The notes: a model not told the origin generated them from the sequence alone. 64,000 bases of DNA from Roseibacterium beibuensis (GCF_039542305.1 NZ_BAABHW010000001.1:682001-746000), one strand, 5' to 3'. Positions 17,224 to 26,290 are shown, numbered from the stretch's first letter. Numbers and translations are program-made.

Positions 17224-17712
17224 ATGATATCCAGACGCAGCCTGATGGGCGCGGTGGGAGCGGCCCTGGCCGCAACGCCGTTCAGCACCCGCCATGCGCA
17301 AGCCGCCCTTGCCGAGGGGCCGTTCGAGATCACGCGCACCGAGGCAGAATGGCGCGCGATGCTGAGTGATGCGGAATACGCCGTCCTGCGCGAGGCCGGG
17401 ACCGAGCGCGCCTATACCAGCCCCCTGAACGATGAAACCCGCGACGGACTTTTCCATTGCCGGGGCTGCGACCTGCCGCTCTATTCCTCGGAAACCAAGT
17501 TCGACAGCGGCACGGGCTGGCCCAGCTTCTACGAGGCGCTGCCCGACGCCATCGGCACGATGGAGGACCGGTCCTTCCTGCTGATGGTGCGCACCGAATG
17601 TCATTGCGCTCGCTGCGGCAGTCACCTCGGCCATATCTTCGAGGATGGGCCCGAACCGACCGGGATGCGCCATTGCATCAACGGCGTGGCGCTGCGGTTT
17701 CAGCCCGCCTGA
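17224..17712 (+). CDS. msrB: Exported peptide-methionine (R)-S-oxide reductase MsrB
   Basis: Reduces methionine-R-sulfoxide in proteins. The 162-residue protein carries a signal peptide with twin arginines (SRRSLMGAVGAALAATPF), so it is probably exported by Tat and works in the periplasm. The MsrB domain shows the two Zn-binding CxxC pairs (FHCRGCDLPLY and CHCARCGSHLGH), GTGWPSF, and the catalytic Cys in MRHCINGVALRF. The ATG at 17224 follows AAAGGAGA. Upstream, TTGAAA at 17176 with CATAAC about 18 bases later could be a promoter. It is the last gene of the sigma/anti-sigma/FAS1 group and is followed by a strong terminator. This context suggests repair of oxidised envelope proteins. Confidence 0.95.
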   Translation: MISRRSLMGAVGAALAATPFSTRHAQAALAEGPFEITRTEAEWRAMLSDAEYAVLREAGTERAYTSPLNDETRDGLFHCRGCDLPLYSSETKFDSGTGWPSFYEALPDAIGTMEDRSFLLMVRTECHCARCGSHLGHIFEDGPEPTGMRHCINGVALRFQPA

Positions 17713-17730
17713 GCGGCAACGGCTGCACCG

Positions 17731-17762
17731 AAAAAGGCCGGGCGTTCTGCCCGGCCTTTTTT
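17731..17762. terminator. Strong bidirectional intrinsic terminator
   Basis: Near-perfect 13-bp stem with a 5-6 base loop: an A-run and GGCCGGGC on the left, GCCCGGCC and six T residues on the right. It sits between msrB (+) and the convergent pseudo-protease gene (-), so it can end transcription from both sides. Confidence 0.93.
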
Positions 17763-17782
17763 AGTCTCGTGTCGCGCCAGCG

Positions 17783-19633
17783 TCAGTTCCAGCAGCTTAC
17801 CCGAACCGCGATATCTGCGCCCAGGCGCGACAGGTTCTCGCGGTTCATCATCCCGGCGGGCGTGGCGATCTGCGGCGCGACACCGGCCTGCTGCAGGATC
17901 GGCAACAGCTGATCGCCGCGCAGCGCCAGCGTCACCTCGCCGGGCAGGGCGCGGCCATCCAGCATGCCGGGCAGCACCATGCCCAGAACCGCACCCGAGG
18001 CGTCGATGACCGGGGCGCCCGCTTCGCTATCGGCGGTTTCCACGTCCAGCCGCTGCACGGTGGTCTCGCCATTCACGCCGGACAGGGCCGAGATCGAACC
18101 AAAGCTGGTCGACGCGGCCGACAGGGCACCGTTGAACGGAAAGCCTGCGACGGCGATTTCACCGCGCACGCGGCCCGGCGTTTCCGCCATCCGCGCATAG
18201 TCCAGCGGGGCCAGCGCCGTGCGGGGGCGCAGAACCGCGATCCCGAGGGCGTCGTCGCGATAGGCGATGTCGGCCTCGTAGGCATTGTCGATCAGCACGC
18301 GGGAACATTGCCCGGTGGGTCCGGTCACGGCCTCGGTCGTGGTCAGCACCGTGCCGCGGCTGTCGATGAAGAACCCCGTCCGCAAAACCTCGGGGCGGCG
18401 CACTTCGAACCCGGAGACAAGGTCGATATCCTGGCCTGCACCCTCCGGCACGAAGGCCGGATCGAGCGCGCCGTCGAAATAGCTGATCGTCTCCTGCATG
18501 ATGGGCAGGATCTGCTCGACATCCTCGTCCCGCTCGGGGCCCCAGATCAGGGTGAAGCCCTTGACGGCCCCGCCCACGACGCGCGCCTCGGTATGGCTGC
18601 GCAGGGTGGCCGACTGACCCGTCAGCAGGAAGCGGTCGCCCTGGCGTTCCCGCTCGCCCTGCATCGGCACGATTTCAAGCGTCTGCATGATCTCGTAGAG
18701 GCCGAAAAGCGTGGCGCGGTCGCCCGGCTGGCTGATCAGCAGCACCTGCAATCCGCTGTCGTTGATGCTGTCATACTGCGCGAAGGGGAAGTTGTATTCC
18801 GAGAATTCGACCATGCCGAGGGGCAGATCGATTTCGATGCCAGCGCCGTCGTCCCGCACGGTGGTGATGCCAAGCCTTGCCAGTTCTTCGGCGCGTTGGT
18901 TCAGCAACTCGGCCCGCTGCCGCGTGGTCAGGATGCCCGTCGGCTCATAGCCGCGCGATTGCTGCCAGGCAGACATGGCGGCCCGGGTGCCGGGGCCGAA
19001 CGCCCCGTCGATGCCACCGCGGTAAAATCCGTAATACTGAAGGGCGATCTGCAGCGCGTCGCGCTGTTCGCGGGTGAGCTGGGCTTCGCTCTGGCGCGCC
19101 TCGGCAACGGTTTCCTCGGGCAGGGAGGCAGGTTCGGGCGGCGTCACCTCTTCGACGACCTCTTCCGCGACCTCCTCGGCGACCGCGTCCACGACCTCTT
19201 CCGCCAATTCCTCGGACGCATCCTCGGCCGAGGCGACGACACCTTCGGTGGTCACGACACTATCCCCGGCCAGGGTGTTCACACCCACCGGGAAGAACTG
19301 CTCGGTGAAGGCCTGTCCGTCCTGCAGGAAACTGTCACCGGGGATCAGGCCCTGTGCGCGAAGCTGGCCCAGAAGCGTAACCGCCTCGGCGCGCGCGTAG
19401 GGACCAAGCGCAATGGCGTAGAAGCGCGCGCCGGCGCGGAAGCCGTTCACATCCTCCAGAAGCTGCGCATAGGCGCGCGTGCGCTGTTCGGTCGTGGCAA
19501 GATCCGGGTAGCTTTCGATCTGGATCCAGACCCGCTGATCGGGGTCCTGTGCGCTGGCCGGTCCGGCCAGCGATACGCCAAGGCCCAAGACCAGCGTCAG
19601 GGCGAGAATGCCCCGGAGAAAAGTCGTCAACAT
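17783..19633 (-). CDS. Exported SPOR-like / peptidoglycan-binding protein with inactive trypsin-like domain
   Basis: 616-residue periplasmic protein. A Sec signal covers residues 1-29 (cut after GPASA). Then comes a SPOR-like domain (about 33-100, RVWIQIESYPDL ... YAIALGPYARAEAV), and an acidic helical linker rich in EEVVEEV (about 130-180). A PG_binding_1 domain follows (about 190-250, QIALQYYGFYRGGIDGAFG). A C-terminal trypsin/HtrA-like domain occupies about 430-600. In that last domain the catalytic residues look lost. The His motif (TNNHV in DegP) reads TTTEAV and the Ser motif (GNSGG) reads SEAGA; only the Asp region DDALGIAVLR remains. It probably binds cell wall or peptides rather than cutting them. 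The ATG at 19633 is chosen for the signal peptide. Confidence 0.85.
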   Translation of the reverse strand: MLTTFLRGILALTLVLGLGVSLAGPASAQDPDQRVWIQIESYPDLATTEQRTRAYAQLLEDVNGFRAGARFYAIALGPYARAEAVTLLGQLRAQGLIPGDSFLQDGQAFTEQFFPVGVNTLAGDSVVTTEGVVASAEDASEELAEEVVDAVAEEVAEEVVEEVTPPEPASLPEETVAEARQSEAQLTREQRDALQIALQYYGFYRGGIDGAFGPGTRAAMSAWQQSRGYEPTGILTTRQRAELLNQRAEELARLGITTVRDDGAGIEIDLPLGMVEFSEYNFPFAQYDSINDSGLQVLLISQPGDRATLFGLYEIMQTLEIVPMQGERERQGDRFLLTGQSATLRSHTEARVVGGAVKGFTLIWGPERDEDVEQILPIMQETISYFDGALDPAFVPEGAGQDIDLVSGFEVRRPEVLRTGFFIDSRGTVLTTTEAVTGPTGQCSRVLIDNAYEADIAYRDDALGIAVLRPRTALAPLDYARMAETPGRVRGEIAVAGFPFNGALSAASTSFGSISALSGVNGETTVQRLDVETADSEAGAPVIDASGAVLGMVLPGMLDGRALPGEVTLALRGDQLLPILQQAGVAPQIATPAGMMNRENLSRLGADIAVRVSCWN

Positions 19634-19865
19634 CGTTTCAAAAACCCTGTCGTTTCGAGGCTTTGTGTATGGCGCGGTGTAAAATCTCCGCACGTTCCCG
19701 GCGGACGTTAGCAGAGGGTCTGCCCCTTACGCCAGTGAAGAAGCACGTTTTCGGGCCATGCGGTGTGGCGCATCCGCCCTGCAAGGCGGTGCACCCTGAT
19801 TGACCCTTTGGTGCCGCGCGCATAGGAAGGCGCCGAACCCCAACAGACGCCACGGGATCGACGCC

Positions 19866-20819
19866 ATGTCCGCCGCCACGACCAAAGCCGACGCGCCCCG
19901 CAGTTTCCAGGAGATCATCCTGCGGCTGCAGACCTACTGGGCCAGCCAGGGCTGCGCCATCATGCAGCCCTACGACATGGAGGTCGGCGCGGGCACCTTT
20001 CACCCGGCGACAACGCTGCGCAGCCTTGGCTCCAGGCCTTGGGCCGCCGCCTATGTCCAGCCCTCGCGCCGCCCGACCGACGGGCGCTACGGCGAGAACC
20101 CGAACCGGTTGCAGCACTACTACCAGTACCAGGTGCTCATCAAACCCAGCCCGCCCGATTTGCAGGCGCTCTATCTCGGCAGCCTCGAAGCCATCGGCAT
20201 CGACCTTGCCATGCATGACGTTCGGTTCGTCGAGGATGACTGGGAAAGCCCGACGCTGGGGGCCTGGGGCCTCGGGTGGGAGGTCTGGTGCGACGGCATG
20301 GAAGTCAGCCAGTTCACCTATTTCCAGCAGGTTGGCGGCCATGACTGCCATCCGGTCTCGGGCGAACTGACCTACGGGCTGGAGCGTCTGGCCATGTACG
20401 TGCTTGGCATCGACCATGTCATGGACATGCCCTTCAACGACCCCGATGCGCCGATCCCGCTGAGCTATGGCGACGTGTTCCGCCAGACCGAGGAAGAATA
20501 CTCGCGCTTCAATTTCGATGTGGCCGAGACAGCGGTCCTGTTCCGGCATTTCGAGGACGCCGAAGCCGAGTGCCAGCGCATCCTGAACGAGCCCCATGAC
20601 GATCCGAAAACGGGCAAGCGTATCGTGCTGGCGCATCCGGCGTATGACCAGTGCATCAAGGCCAGCCATATCTTCAACCTGCTGGATGCGCGCGGCGTGA
20701 TCTCGGTGACCGAGAGGCAGGCCTATATCGGGCGTGTCCGCGCGCTGGCGAAACTCTGCGCTGATGCCTTCGTGGCGACCGCGGCGGGCGGGTTCCGCCC
20801 GGCGGACAGCGCGGCATGA
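19866..20819 (+). CDS. glyQ: Glycyl-tRNA synthetase alpha subunit
   Basis: Catalytic subunit of the bacterial alpha2beta2 glycyl-tRNA synthetase. It activates glycine and charges tRNA-Gly with the beta subunit. It has 317 residues, slightly longer than the usual ~300. Highly conserved family stretches are FQEIILRLQTYWASQGC, MEVGAGTFHPATTLRSLG, YVQPSRRPTDGRYGENPNR and LGWEVWCDGMEVSQFTYFQQ. The ATG at 19866 gives a short N-terminal extension (MSAATTKADAPR) before the conserved part. It overlaps the next gene by ATGA. glyS follows after one small gene, so the three are one operon. Confidence 0.97.
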   Translation: MSAATTKADAPRSFQEIILRLQTYWASQGCAIMQPYDMEVGAGTFHPATTLRSLGSRPWAAAYVQPSRRPTDGRYGENPNRLQHYYQYQVLIKPSPPDLQALYLGSLEAIGIDLAMHDVRFVEDDWESPTLGAWGLGWEVWCDGMEVSQFTYFQQVGGHDCHPVSGELTYGLERLAMYVLGIDHVMDMPFNDPDAPIPLSYGDVFRQTEEEYSRFNFDVAETAVLFRHFEDAEAECQRILNEPHDDPKTGKRIVLAHPAYDQCIKASHIFNLLDARGVISVTERQAYIGRVRALAKLCADAFVATAAGGFRPADSAA

Positions 20820-21280
20820 CGGCGGGCAAATGGGTCGTCCTTGCGTTGGTCGCAACGGCCATCGCGGCCGGTGTGGGCCTTTGGTACGCCCAGACCCAGG
20901 CTTGGTATGGCCCGGTGGATACGCCCGACATCACCTTCAGCGCGCCGGACGGAACACCGATGGAGCGGCCCCTGCTGGCGTTCGAGGGGATCGACGCCAG
21001 CACCTCGCCGCTGCGCTACCGCGCCTGTTTCGCGCTTGACCCGTCAGAGGTCGCCCCGCTGATCGAAGCGGGCATGGCCTATGACACGCCCGAGCCGCTC
21101 GTCGCGCCCGGCTGGTTCGAGTGCTACGACGCCGAAACCATCGCGCTGGCGCTCGACCGCGACGAGGCGACCGCGATCCTCGGGGTACGCAACATCGCGA
21201 CCGGCGTGGACCGCGTGATCGCGCTTTTCCCCGATGGGCGTGGCTTTGCGTGGCACCAGTTGAACGGCACGCTGGAATGA
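20816..21280 (+). CDS. Small membrane-anchored protein between glyQ and glyS (possibly DUF6446)
   Basis: 154-residue protein with one N-terminal transmembrane or uncleaved signal segment (WVVLALVATAIAAGVGLWYA, residues 6-25). A periplasmic domain of about 125 residues follows. It has two Cys (YRACFALDP and FECYDAETIALAL), conserved-looking RPLLAFEGIDASTSPLRYR, and an end FPDGRGFAWHQLNGTLE. From memory, Rhodobacterales genomes carry a gene like this between glyQ and glyS (DUF6446), but I cannot verify the assignment. Its start overlaps the glyQ stop (ATGA), so it is translated together with glyQ. No enzymatic motif is visible, and a role in translation is not obvious for a membrane protein. 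Confidence 0.82.
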   Translation: MTAGKWVVLALVATAIAAGVGLWYAQTQAWYGPVDTPDITFSAPDGTPMERPLLAFEGIDASTSPLRYRACFALDPSEVAPLIEAGMAYDTPEPLVAPGWFECYDAETIALALDRDEATAILGVRNIATGVDRVIALFPDGRGFAWHQLNGTLE

Positions 21281-21360
21281 CCCTCACCGAACCCGGTTGC
21301 CCCCGCGCGCCCTTCGCGCGATAGACCGACCAACCCGACCCGAGCTTCAGGACCAATCCG

Positions 21361-23613
21361 ATGCCCGACCTTCTGCTGGAACTCTTTTCCGAGGAAATCC
21401 CCGCCCGCATGCAGGCGCGCGCGGCGGAAGACCTCAAGCGCCTCGTCACCGACGGGCTGGTCGAGGCGGGTCTGACCTATGCCGGGGCAGGGGCCTTCTC
21501 GACCCCGCGGCGGCTGGTTCTGGCGCTGGAAGGGCTGAGCGCCGAGTCCCCGACCATGCGCGAGGAACGGCGCGGCCCCCGCACCGACGCGCCCGAAAAG
21601 GCGCTGGAGGGGTTCCTGCGGTCGACCGGCCTCAGCAAGGACCAGCTTGAGGCGCGCGAGGAAAAGAAGGGCAGCTTCTGGTTTGCCACCATCGAAACCC
21701 AGGGCCGCCCCGCCGCCGAGATCGTGGCCGAGGTCGTCACCCGGACCGTCCGCACCTTCCCCTGGCCCAAGTCGATGCGTTGGGGGGCGGGCTCCTTGCG
21801 GTGGGTGCGCCCGCTGCATTCCATCCTCTGCGTTTTGTCAGACGAGAACGGCTCCAGCACCGTCGCCTTCGACATTGATGGCATCGAGGCCGGCAATACG
21901 ACCGAGGGGCACCGCTTCATGGCGCCCGGCCGCTTTACCGTGAATTCTTACGACGACTACGCGGCCAAGCTGGCCAAGGCGCATGTGATCCTCTCGCCCG
22001 AAGAACGGGCAGAGAAGATCTGGCATGACGCGACCACGATGGCCTTTGCCGCCGGCATGGAGGTGGTCGAGGATCGCGCGCTTCTGGCCGAGGTGGCGGG
22101 GCTGGTCGAATGGCCGGTCGTGCTGATGGGCGATATCGGGGACGAGTTCCTTGGCCTTCCGCCCGAGGTTCTGCAGACCTCCATGCGCGAGCACCAGAAA
22201 TTCTTCTCGGTGAAGAACCCGTCCACGGGCCGGATCGAGAAATTCATCACCGTCGCCAACCGCGAGACCGCCGATCATGGCGCGACGATCCTTGCCGGGA
22301 ACCAGAAGGTTCTGGCCGCGCGCCTGTCGGATGCCAAGTTCTTCTGGGAAAACGATCTGCGCATCGCCAAGTCCGGCATGACCGAGTGGATGGACTCGCT
22401 GGAAAACGTGACCTTCGAGCGCCGTCTTGGCAGCCAGGCCGACCGCATCCAGCGCATCGCGTCGCTGGCGCGGGAAATCGCGCCGGTGGTGGGCGCCGAC
22501 CCCGAGGATGCCGCGACCGCCGCCAAGCTCGCCAAGGCCGACCTGTCCTCGGAAATGGTCTATGAGTTCCCCGAGTTGCAGGGCGTCATGGGCCGCTACT
22601 ATGCCGAGGCCGCCGGCCATGCGCCCGATATCGCCGCCGTGGCGGAGGAACATTACCAGCCGCTCGGCCCGTCGGACGATGTGCCGTCCTCGCCGCTTTC
22701 GGTCGCCGTCGCCCTGGCCGACAAGATCGACACACTGACGGGGTTCTGGGCCATCGACGAGAAGCCGACCGGGTCGAAAGACCCTTTCGCGCTGCGCCGC
22801 GCCGCGCTCGGGATCATTCGCATCGTGCTGAGTGAGGGGCGTCGCCTGTCGCTGGATCGCTTCATCGACAGCCAGGTTCTGCGCCACAAGATCGCGTTGG
22901 AGCGCCCCGTGGTCGGCGATGACGTGATCGACACGATGGAAGAGATCCTTGAAGAGATCGCGGAGCGGGGCGTCTTCGGCGCCGCCTTCCGCGCGGTGAC
23001 CGACCGTCTCAAGGCCGCTGGCAACGGGCCTGATCTGGAAGAGGGCTCGCCCCTGCGCACCGTGGGGGACATGGTGCCGGACCTGTCCACGGACCTGCTG
23101 GCGTTCTTCCATGACCGGCTGAAAGTGCACTTGCGGGCCGAAGGTCTGCGCCATGACGTGATCGACGCGAGCCTGTCGAAACCGCCCGCAGACGACCTGA
23201 CGCTGGTTGTCGCCCGCGCCCGCGCCCTGCAGGAGGTCATCGCGACCGAGGATGGCGAGAACCTCGTTCAGGCCTATCGCCGCGCAGCCAATATCCTGAC
23301 GCAGGCCGAGGAAAAGGACGGGGTCGAATACCGCTTCGGCGCCGATCCGAAATTCGCCGAGACGGACGAGGAAACGGCCTTGTTCGCGGCCCTCGATCAG
23401 GCGAAAGCGGCCATCGCCCCCGCGCTTGCGGCCGAGGATTTCACCGCCGCGATGGGCCATATGGCGGGTTTGCGCGCGCCGATCGACGCGTTTTTCGAGG
23501 CGGTGCAGGTCAATACCGACAACGAGATCGTCCGGCGCAACCGCCTGAATCTGCTGCACCAGATCGTGGAAACCTGCGGCCAGGTGGCCGATCTGGACAA
23601 GCTGGACGGGTAG
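21361..23613 (+). CDS. glyS: Glycyl-tRNA synthetase beta subunit
   Basis: tRNA-binding subunit of the alpha2beta2 glycyl-tRNA synthetase. It is 750 residues long, within the usual range. Family features are the N-terminal LLLELFSEEIPARMQ, STPRRLVLALEGL, FPWPKSMRWG, WVRPLHSI, and HD-domain-like central stretches (VALADKIDTLTGFWAI). KDPFALRRAALGIIRI, common to GlyS proteins, and a C-terminal DALR-like anticodon-binding region complete it. It starts 80 bases after the small membrane protein gene and is cotranscribed with glyQ. Confidence 0.97.
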   Translation: MPDLLLELFSEEIPARMQARAAEDLKRLVTDGLVEAGLTYAGAGAFSTPRRLVLALEGLSAESPTMREERRGPRTDAPEKALEGFLRSTGLSKDQLEAREEKKGSFWFATIETQGRPAAEIVAEVVTRTVRTFPWPKSMRWGAGSLRWVRPLHSILCVLSDENGSSTVAFDIDGIEAGNTTEGHRFMAPGRFTVNSYDDYAAKLAKAHVILSPEERAEKIWHDATTMAFAAGMEVVEDRALLAEVAGLVEWPVVLMGDIGDEFLGLPPEVLQTSMREHQKFFSVKNPSTGRIEKFITVANRETADHGATILAGNQKVLAARLSDAKFFWENDLRIAKSGMTEWMDSLENVTFERRLGSQADRIQRIASLAREIAPVVGADPEDAATAAKLAKADLSSEMVYEFPELQGVMGRYYAEAAGHAPDIAAVAEEHYQPLGPSDDVPSSPLSVAVALADKIDTLTGFWAIDEKPTGSKDPFALRRAALGIIRIVLSEGRRLSLDRFIDSQVLRHKIALERPVVGDDVIDTMEEILEEIAERGVFGAAFRAVTDRLKAAGNGPDLEEGSPLRTVGDMVPDLSTDLLAFFHDRLKVHLRAEGLRHDVIDASLSKPPADDLTLVVARARALQEVIATEDGENLVQAYRRAANILTQAEEKDGVEYRFGADPKFAETDEETALFAALDQAKAAIAPALAAEDFTAAMGHMAGLRAPIDAFFEAVQVNTDNEIVRRNRLNLLHQIVETCGQVADLDKLDG

Positions 23614-23694
23614 GGCGGGCGGCCCCGGGCGGGCCGCTTTGCCACAGGCAACGTGGCGTCGCATCCTGTCACCTGAACTGGACAGGTCATTTCG

Positions 23695-23703
23695 TGCTAG
23701 TAT
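23695..23703 (+). promoter_or_regulatory. Possible extended -10 promoter element before the PPDK-like gene
   Basis: TGCTAGTAT fits an extended -10 (TGn plus TAGTAT, four of six to consensus). It lies 29 bases before the start codon at 23732. No good -35 is visible at the right distance, which extended -10 promoters can tolerate. It is weak evidence from sequence alone. Confidence 0.3.
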
Positions 23704-23731
23704 GGTGTGCTGCACGCGCGAAAGGACGAGC

Positions 23732-26290
23732 ATGATGCTCACCACACCCGACTTCACCGAGATCACGCCGACGGCCGACATTCGCACGGACCGGCACGGC
23801 AATCGCGCGAAATGCCTGCAACGCCTGGTCCGGCTGGATTTGCCGGTGCCGCCCACGGTCGCGCTGCCCTTTGACACGGTGCGCGCCATCGCCCAGGGGC
23901 GGATGCCGGACCTCGCGCAGGTGCTGGGGCTGTTCGGCCCCGATACGCTGGTTTCGGTCCGGTCCTCCAGCGAGGCCGCCGATTGGGGCGGTCCGGGCAC
24001 CATCCTGAATATCGGCATGAACGACGCGCAGGCCGAGCGGCTTGCCGCCATCCACGGTCAATCCGCCGCCGACGCCTTCTATGTCAATTTCATCCGCAGC
24101 TATGCCGTCGATGTGCTGCGCCTTGACGAAGATGCCTTCGAAGGGCCGTTGACGCCCCGCCTCGCCAAGTCCCAGTTCGAGGACGAGATGGAGGAAGAGT
24201 TTCCGCAGGACCCAACCGTGCAACTTGCGCAGGTGCTCAAATCAATGGCGCGCGCGTGGGAGGGGACGACCGCACGCCTTTTGCGGCAGGCCAAGGGTGC
24301 GCCCGCCGATGCGGGCCTCGGGCTGGTGGTGCAGCAGATGGCGCTTGGTCCCGGCAAGGGGCTTTCGGGGGCGGGCGTCGTCCAATTCGTCTCGTCCGAA
24401 ACGGGCGAGCCGCAGGTGACGGGCCGCTACCTGCCGCAGGGGCAGGGCCGTGCCGCCCTGTCGAAATCCGAGGCCCGGTATATCGAGCATGACGAACGCG
24501 GCCCGTCGCTTGAAGACGATGCGCCCGAGACCGTCGCCGCCCTGCGCGAGGCCGCACTGCTGATGCGGACCCGCCTGCGCGAGGAGATGCAGATCGAGTT
24601 CACGCTGATGGACGGGCATCTGTCGCTGCTCGACGCCGTGCGCGCGCCCCGTTCGGCCCGCGCCGAGGTCGCCATCGCCGTCTCATTGGCCGAGGACGGC
24701 ATCATCCCGCGGCATGAGGCGCTGACGCGCATCGCGCCGAACACGCTGAACCAGATGCTCCACCGGCAGGTTCTGCCCGACCCGCATCGCGATGTGCTGA
24801 CGACCGGCATCGCCGCGGCTCCGGGCGCTGCGCAGGGCCGCATCTGTTTCACCGCTGCCGCCGCGCAGGCCAGCGCCGCGAAGGGAGAGGCCTGCATCCT
24901 TGTCCGGCGCGAAACCAGCCCCGAAGATATTCGCGGCATGCATGCCGCCGACGCCATCCTGACCGAGCGGGGCGGCATGACCAGCCATGCCGCCGTGATC
25001 GCGCGGGGCCTTGGCGTGCCTTGTGTTGCCGGGGCCACCCAGCTTCAGATCGACAGCCGGAAGAAAAGCCTGACCGTGCCGGGCCGAAAGGTGTTTCACG
25101 AGGGCGATATCATCACGGTAGACGGCTCCTCGGGCGAGGTGCTGGTGGGCGCCGCCACGATGATCGAACCGGCCCTTGGCGGGGCCTTTGCGACGCTGAT
25201 GGACTGGGCCGATGCCGAACGCGATATCGGCATCCGCGCCAATGCCGACACGGCCGGGGATGCCGCGATGGCGCAGCGCTTCGGCGTGGACGGGATCGGC
25301 CTGTGCCGGACCGAGCATATGTTCTTCGAGGCCGGTCGCCTGACGGTGATGCGCGAGATGATCTTCGCCGAGAACCCCGAGGATCGCGCCGCCGCGCTGG
25401 AACGCCTGCTGCCGATGCAGCGTGCCGATTTCCAGGGCCTGTTCGAGCTGATGCGCGGGCAGCCCGTGTGCATCCGCCTGTTCGACCCGCCGCTGCATGA
25501 ATTCCTGCCCGGCGATCGCGAGGGTATCCATGCCTTGGCCGAGGCGCTGGACCTGCCCGCCAGCCGCGTCGCCTCGCGGATCGAGAACCTCCAGGAATTC
25601 AACCCGATGCTGGGGATGCGAGGGGTGCGCCTCGGCATCACCGTGCCCGAGATCTACGAGATGCAGGCGCGCGCCATTTTCGAAGCCACCATCGCCGCGT
25701 CCCGCAAGGGCGCGCCGGTCGTGCCCGAGATCATGATCCCCCTCGTCTCGGCCCGGCGCGAGGTCGAACTGGTCAAGGCGCGCATCGACGGGGTGGCCAG
25801 CGCGGTCAAATCGGAGACGCGCAAGGAATTCACCTATCGCCTTGGCGTCATGGTCGAAACGCCGCGCGCCGCGTTGCGCGCGGGCGAGATCGCGGAGCAC
25901 TCCGCCTTCCTCTCCTTCGGGACGAACGACCTGACCCAGATGACCTATGGCCTGTCGCGCGACGATGCGGGCCGCTTCATGTCGGCTTATGTCCACCAGG
26001 GCGTGTTCGCAGAAGACCCTTTCACCCAGCTCGATATCGACGGTGTGGGCGAGTTGCTTTTGCTTGGGGCAGAGCGCGGGCGCGAGGCCCGGCCGGACGT
26101 CACCTTGTCGCTCTGCGGCGAGCATGGCGGCCATCCGCAATCCATCGGTTTTTGCCGGCGCGCCGGCTTCGACTACGTCTCCTGTTCCCCGTTCCGGGTT
26201 CCGGTCGCCAAGTTGGCGGCGGCACAATTGTCCATTCTTGACAAGCATTTGCCGCACGACGTTGATTTGGATATTGGCGCCGATGACTGA
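23732..26290 (+). CDS. ppdK: Pyruvate phosphate dikinase-like enzyme with divergent N-terminus
   Basis: PPDK interconverts pyruvate, ATP and phosphate with PEP, AMP and pyrophosphate. The central phospho-His domain (GGMTSHAAVIARGLGVPCVAG, about residue 418) and the C-terminal PEP/pyruvate TIM barrel (LGTNDLTQ-like FGTNDLTQMTYGLSRDD, then YVSCSPFRVPVAKLAAAQ, about residue 817) match PPDK well. The nucleotide-binding N-terminus does not. The usual GGKGANL loop is replaced by GNRAKCLQRL, and the RSGARxSMPGMMDT stretch reads RSSSEAADWGGPGT. The protein has 852 residues, slightly short for the family. Start ATG 23732 (or 23735) follows AAAGGACGAG. Either a family variant or an enzyme with altered ATP use. 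It follows glyS, the usual neighbour in this group. Confidence 0.85.
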   Translation: MMLTTPDFTEITPTADIRTDRHGNRAKCLQRLVRLDLPVPPTVALPFDTVRAIAQGRMPDLAQVLGLFGPDTLVSVRSSSEAADWGGPGTILNIGMNDAQAERLAAIHGQSAADAFYVNFIRSYAVDVLRLDEDAFEGPLTPRLAKSQFEDEMEEEFPQDPTVQLAQVLKSMARAWEGTTARLLRQAKGAPADAGLGLVVQQMALGPGKGLSGAGVVQFVSSETGEPQVTGRYLPQGQGRAALSKSEARYIEHDERGPSLEDDAPETVAALREAALLMRTRLREEMQIEFTLMDGHLSLLDAVRAPRSARAEVAIAVSLAEDGIIPRHEALTRIAPNTLNQMLHRQVLPDPHRDVLTTGIAAAPGAAQGRICFTAAAAQASAAKGEACILVRRETSPEDIRGMHAADAILTERGGMTSHAAVIARGLGVPCVAGATQLQIDSRKKSLTVPGRKVFHEGDIITVDGSSGEVLVGAATMIEPALGGAFATLMDWADAERDIGIRANADTAGDAAMAQRFGVDGIGLCRTEHMFFEAGRLTVMREMIFAENPEDRAAALERLLPMQRADFQGLFELMRGQPVCIRLFDPPLHEFLPGDREGIHALAEALDLPASRVASRIENLQEFNPMLGMRGVRLGITVPEIYEMQARAIFEATIAASRKGAPVVPEIMIPLVSARREVELVKARIDGVASAVKSETRKEFTYRLGVMVETPRAALRAGEIAEHSAFLSFGTNDLTQMTYGLSRDDAGRFMSAYVHQGVFAEDPFTQLDIDGVGELLLLGAERGREARPDVTLSLCGEHGGHPQSIGFCRRAGFDYVSCSPFRVPVAKLAAAQLSILDKHLPHDVDLDIGADD

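Noticed and set aside
21838..24051. Open frame of about 740 codons on the minus strand across glyS
   Set aside because: Shadow of glyS and the PPDK-like gene; no family-like sequence.
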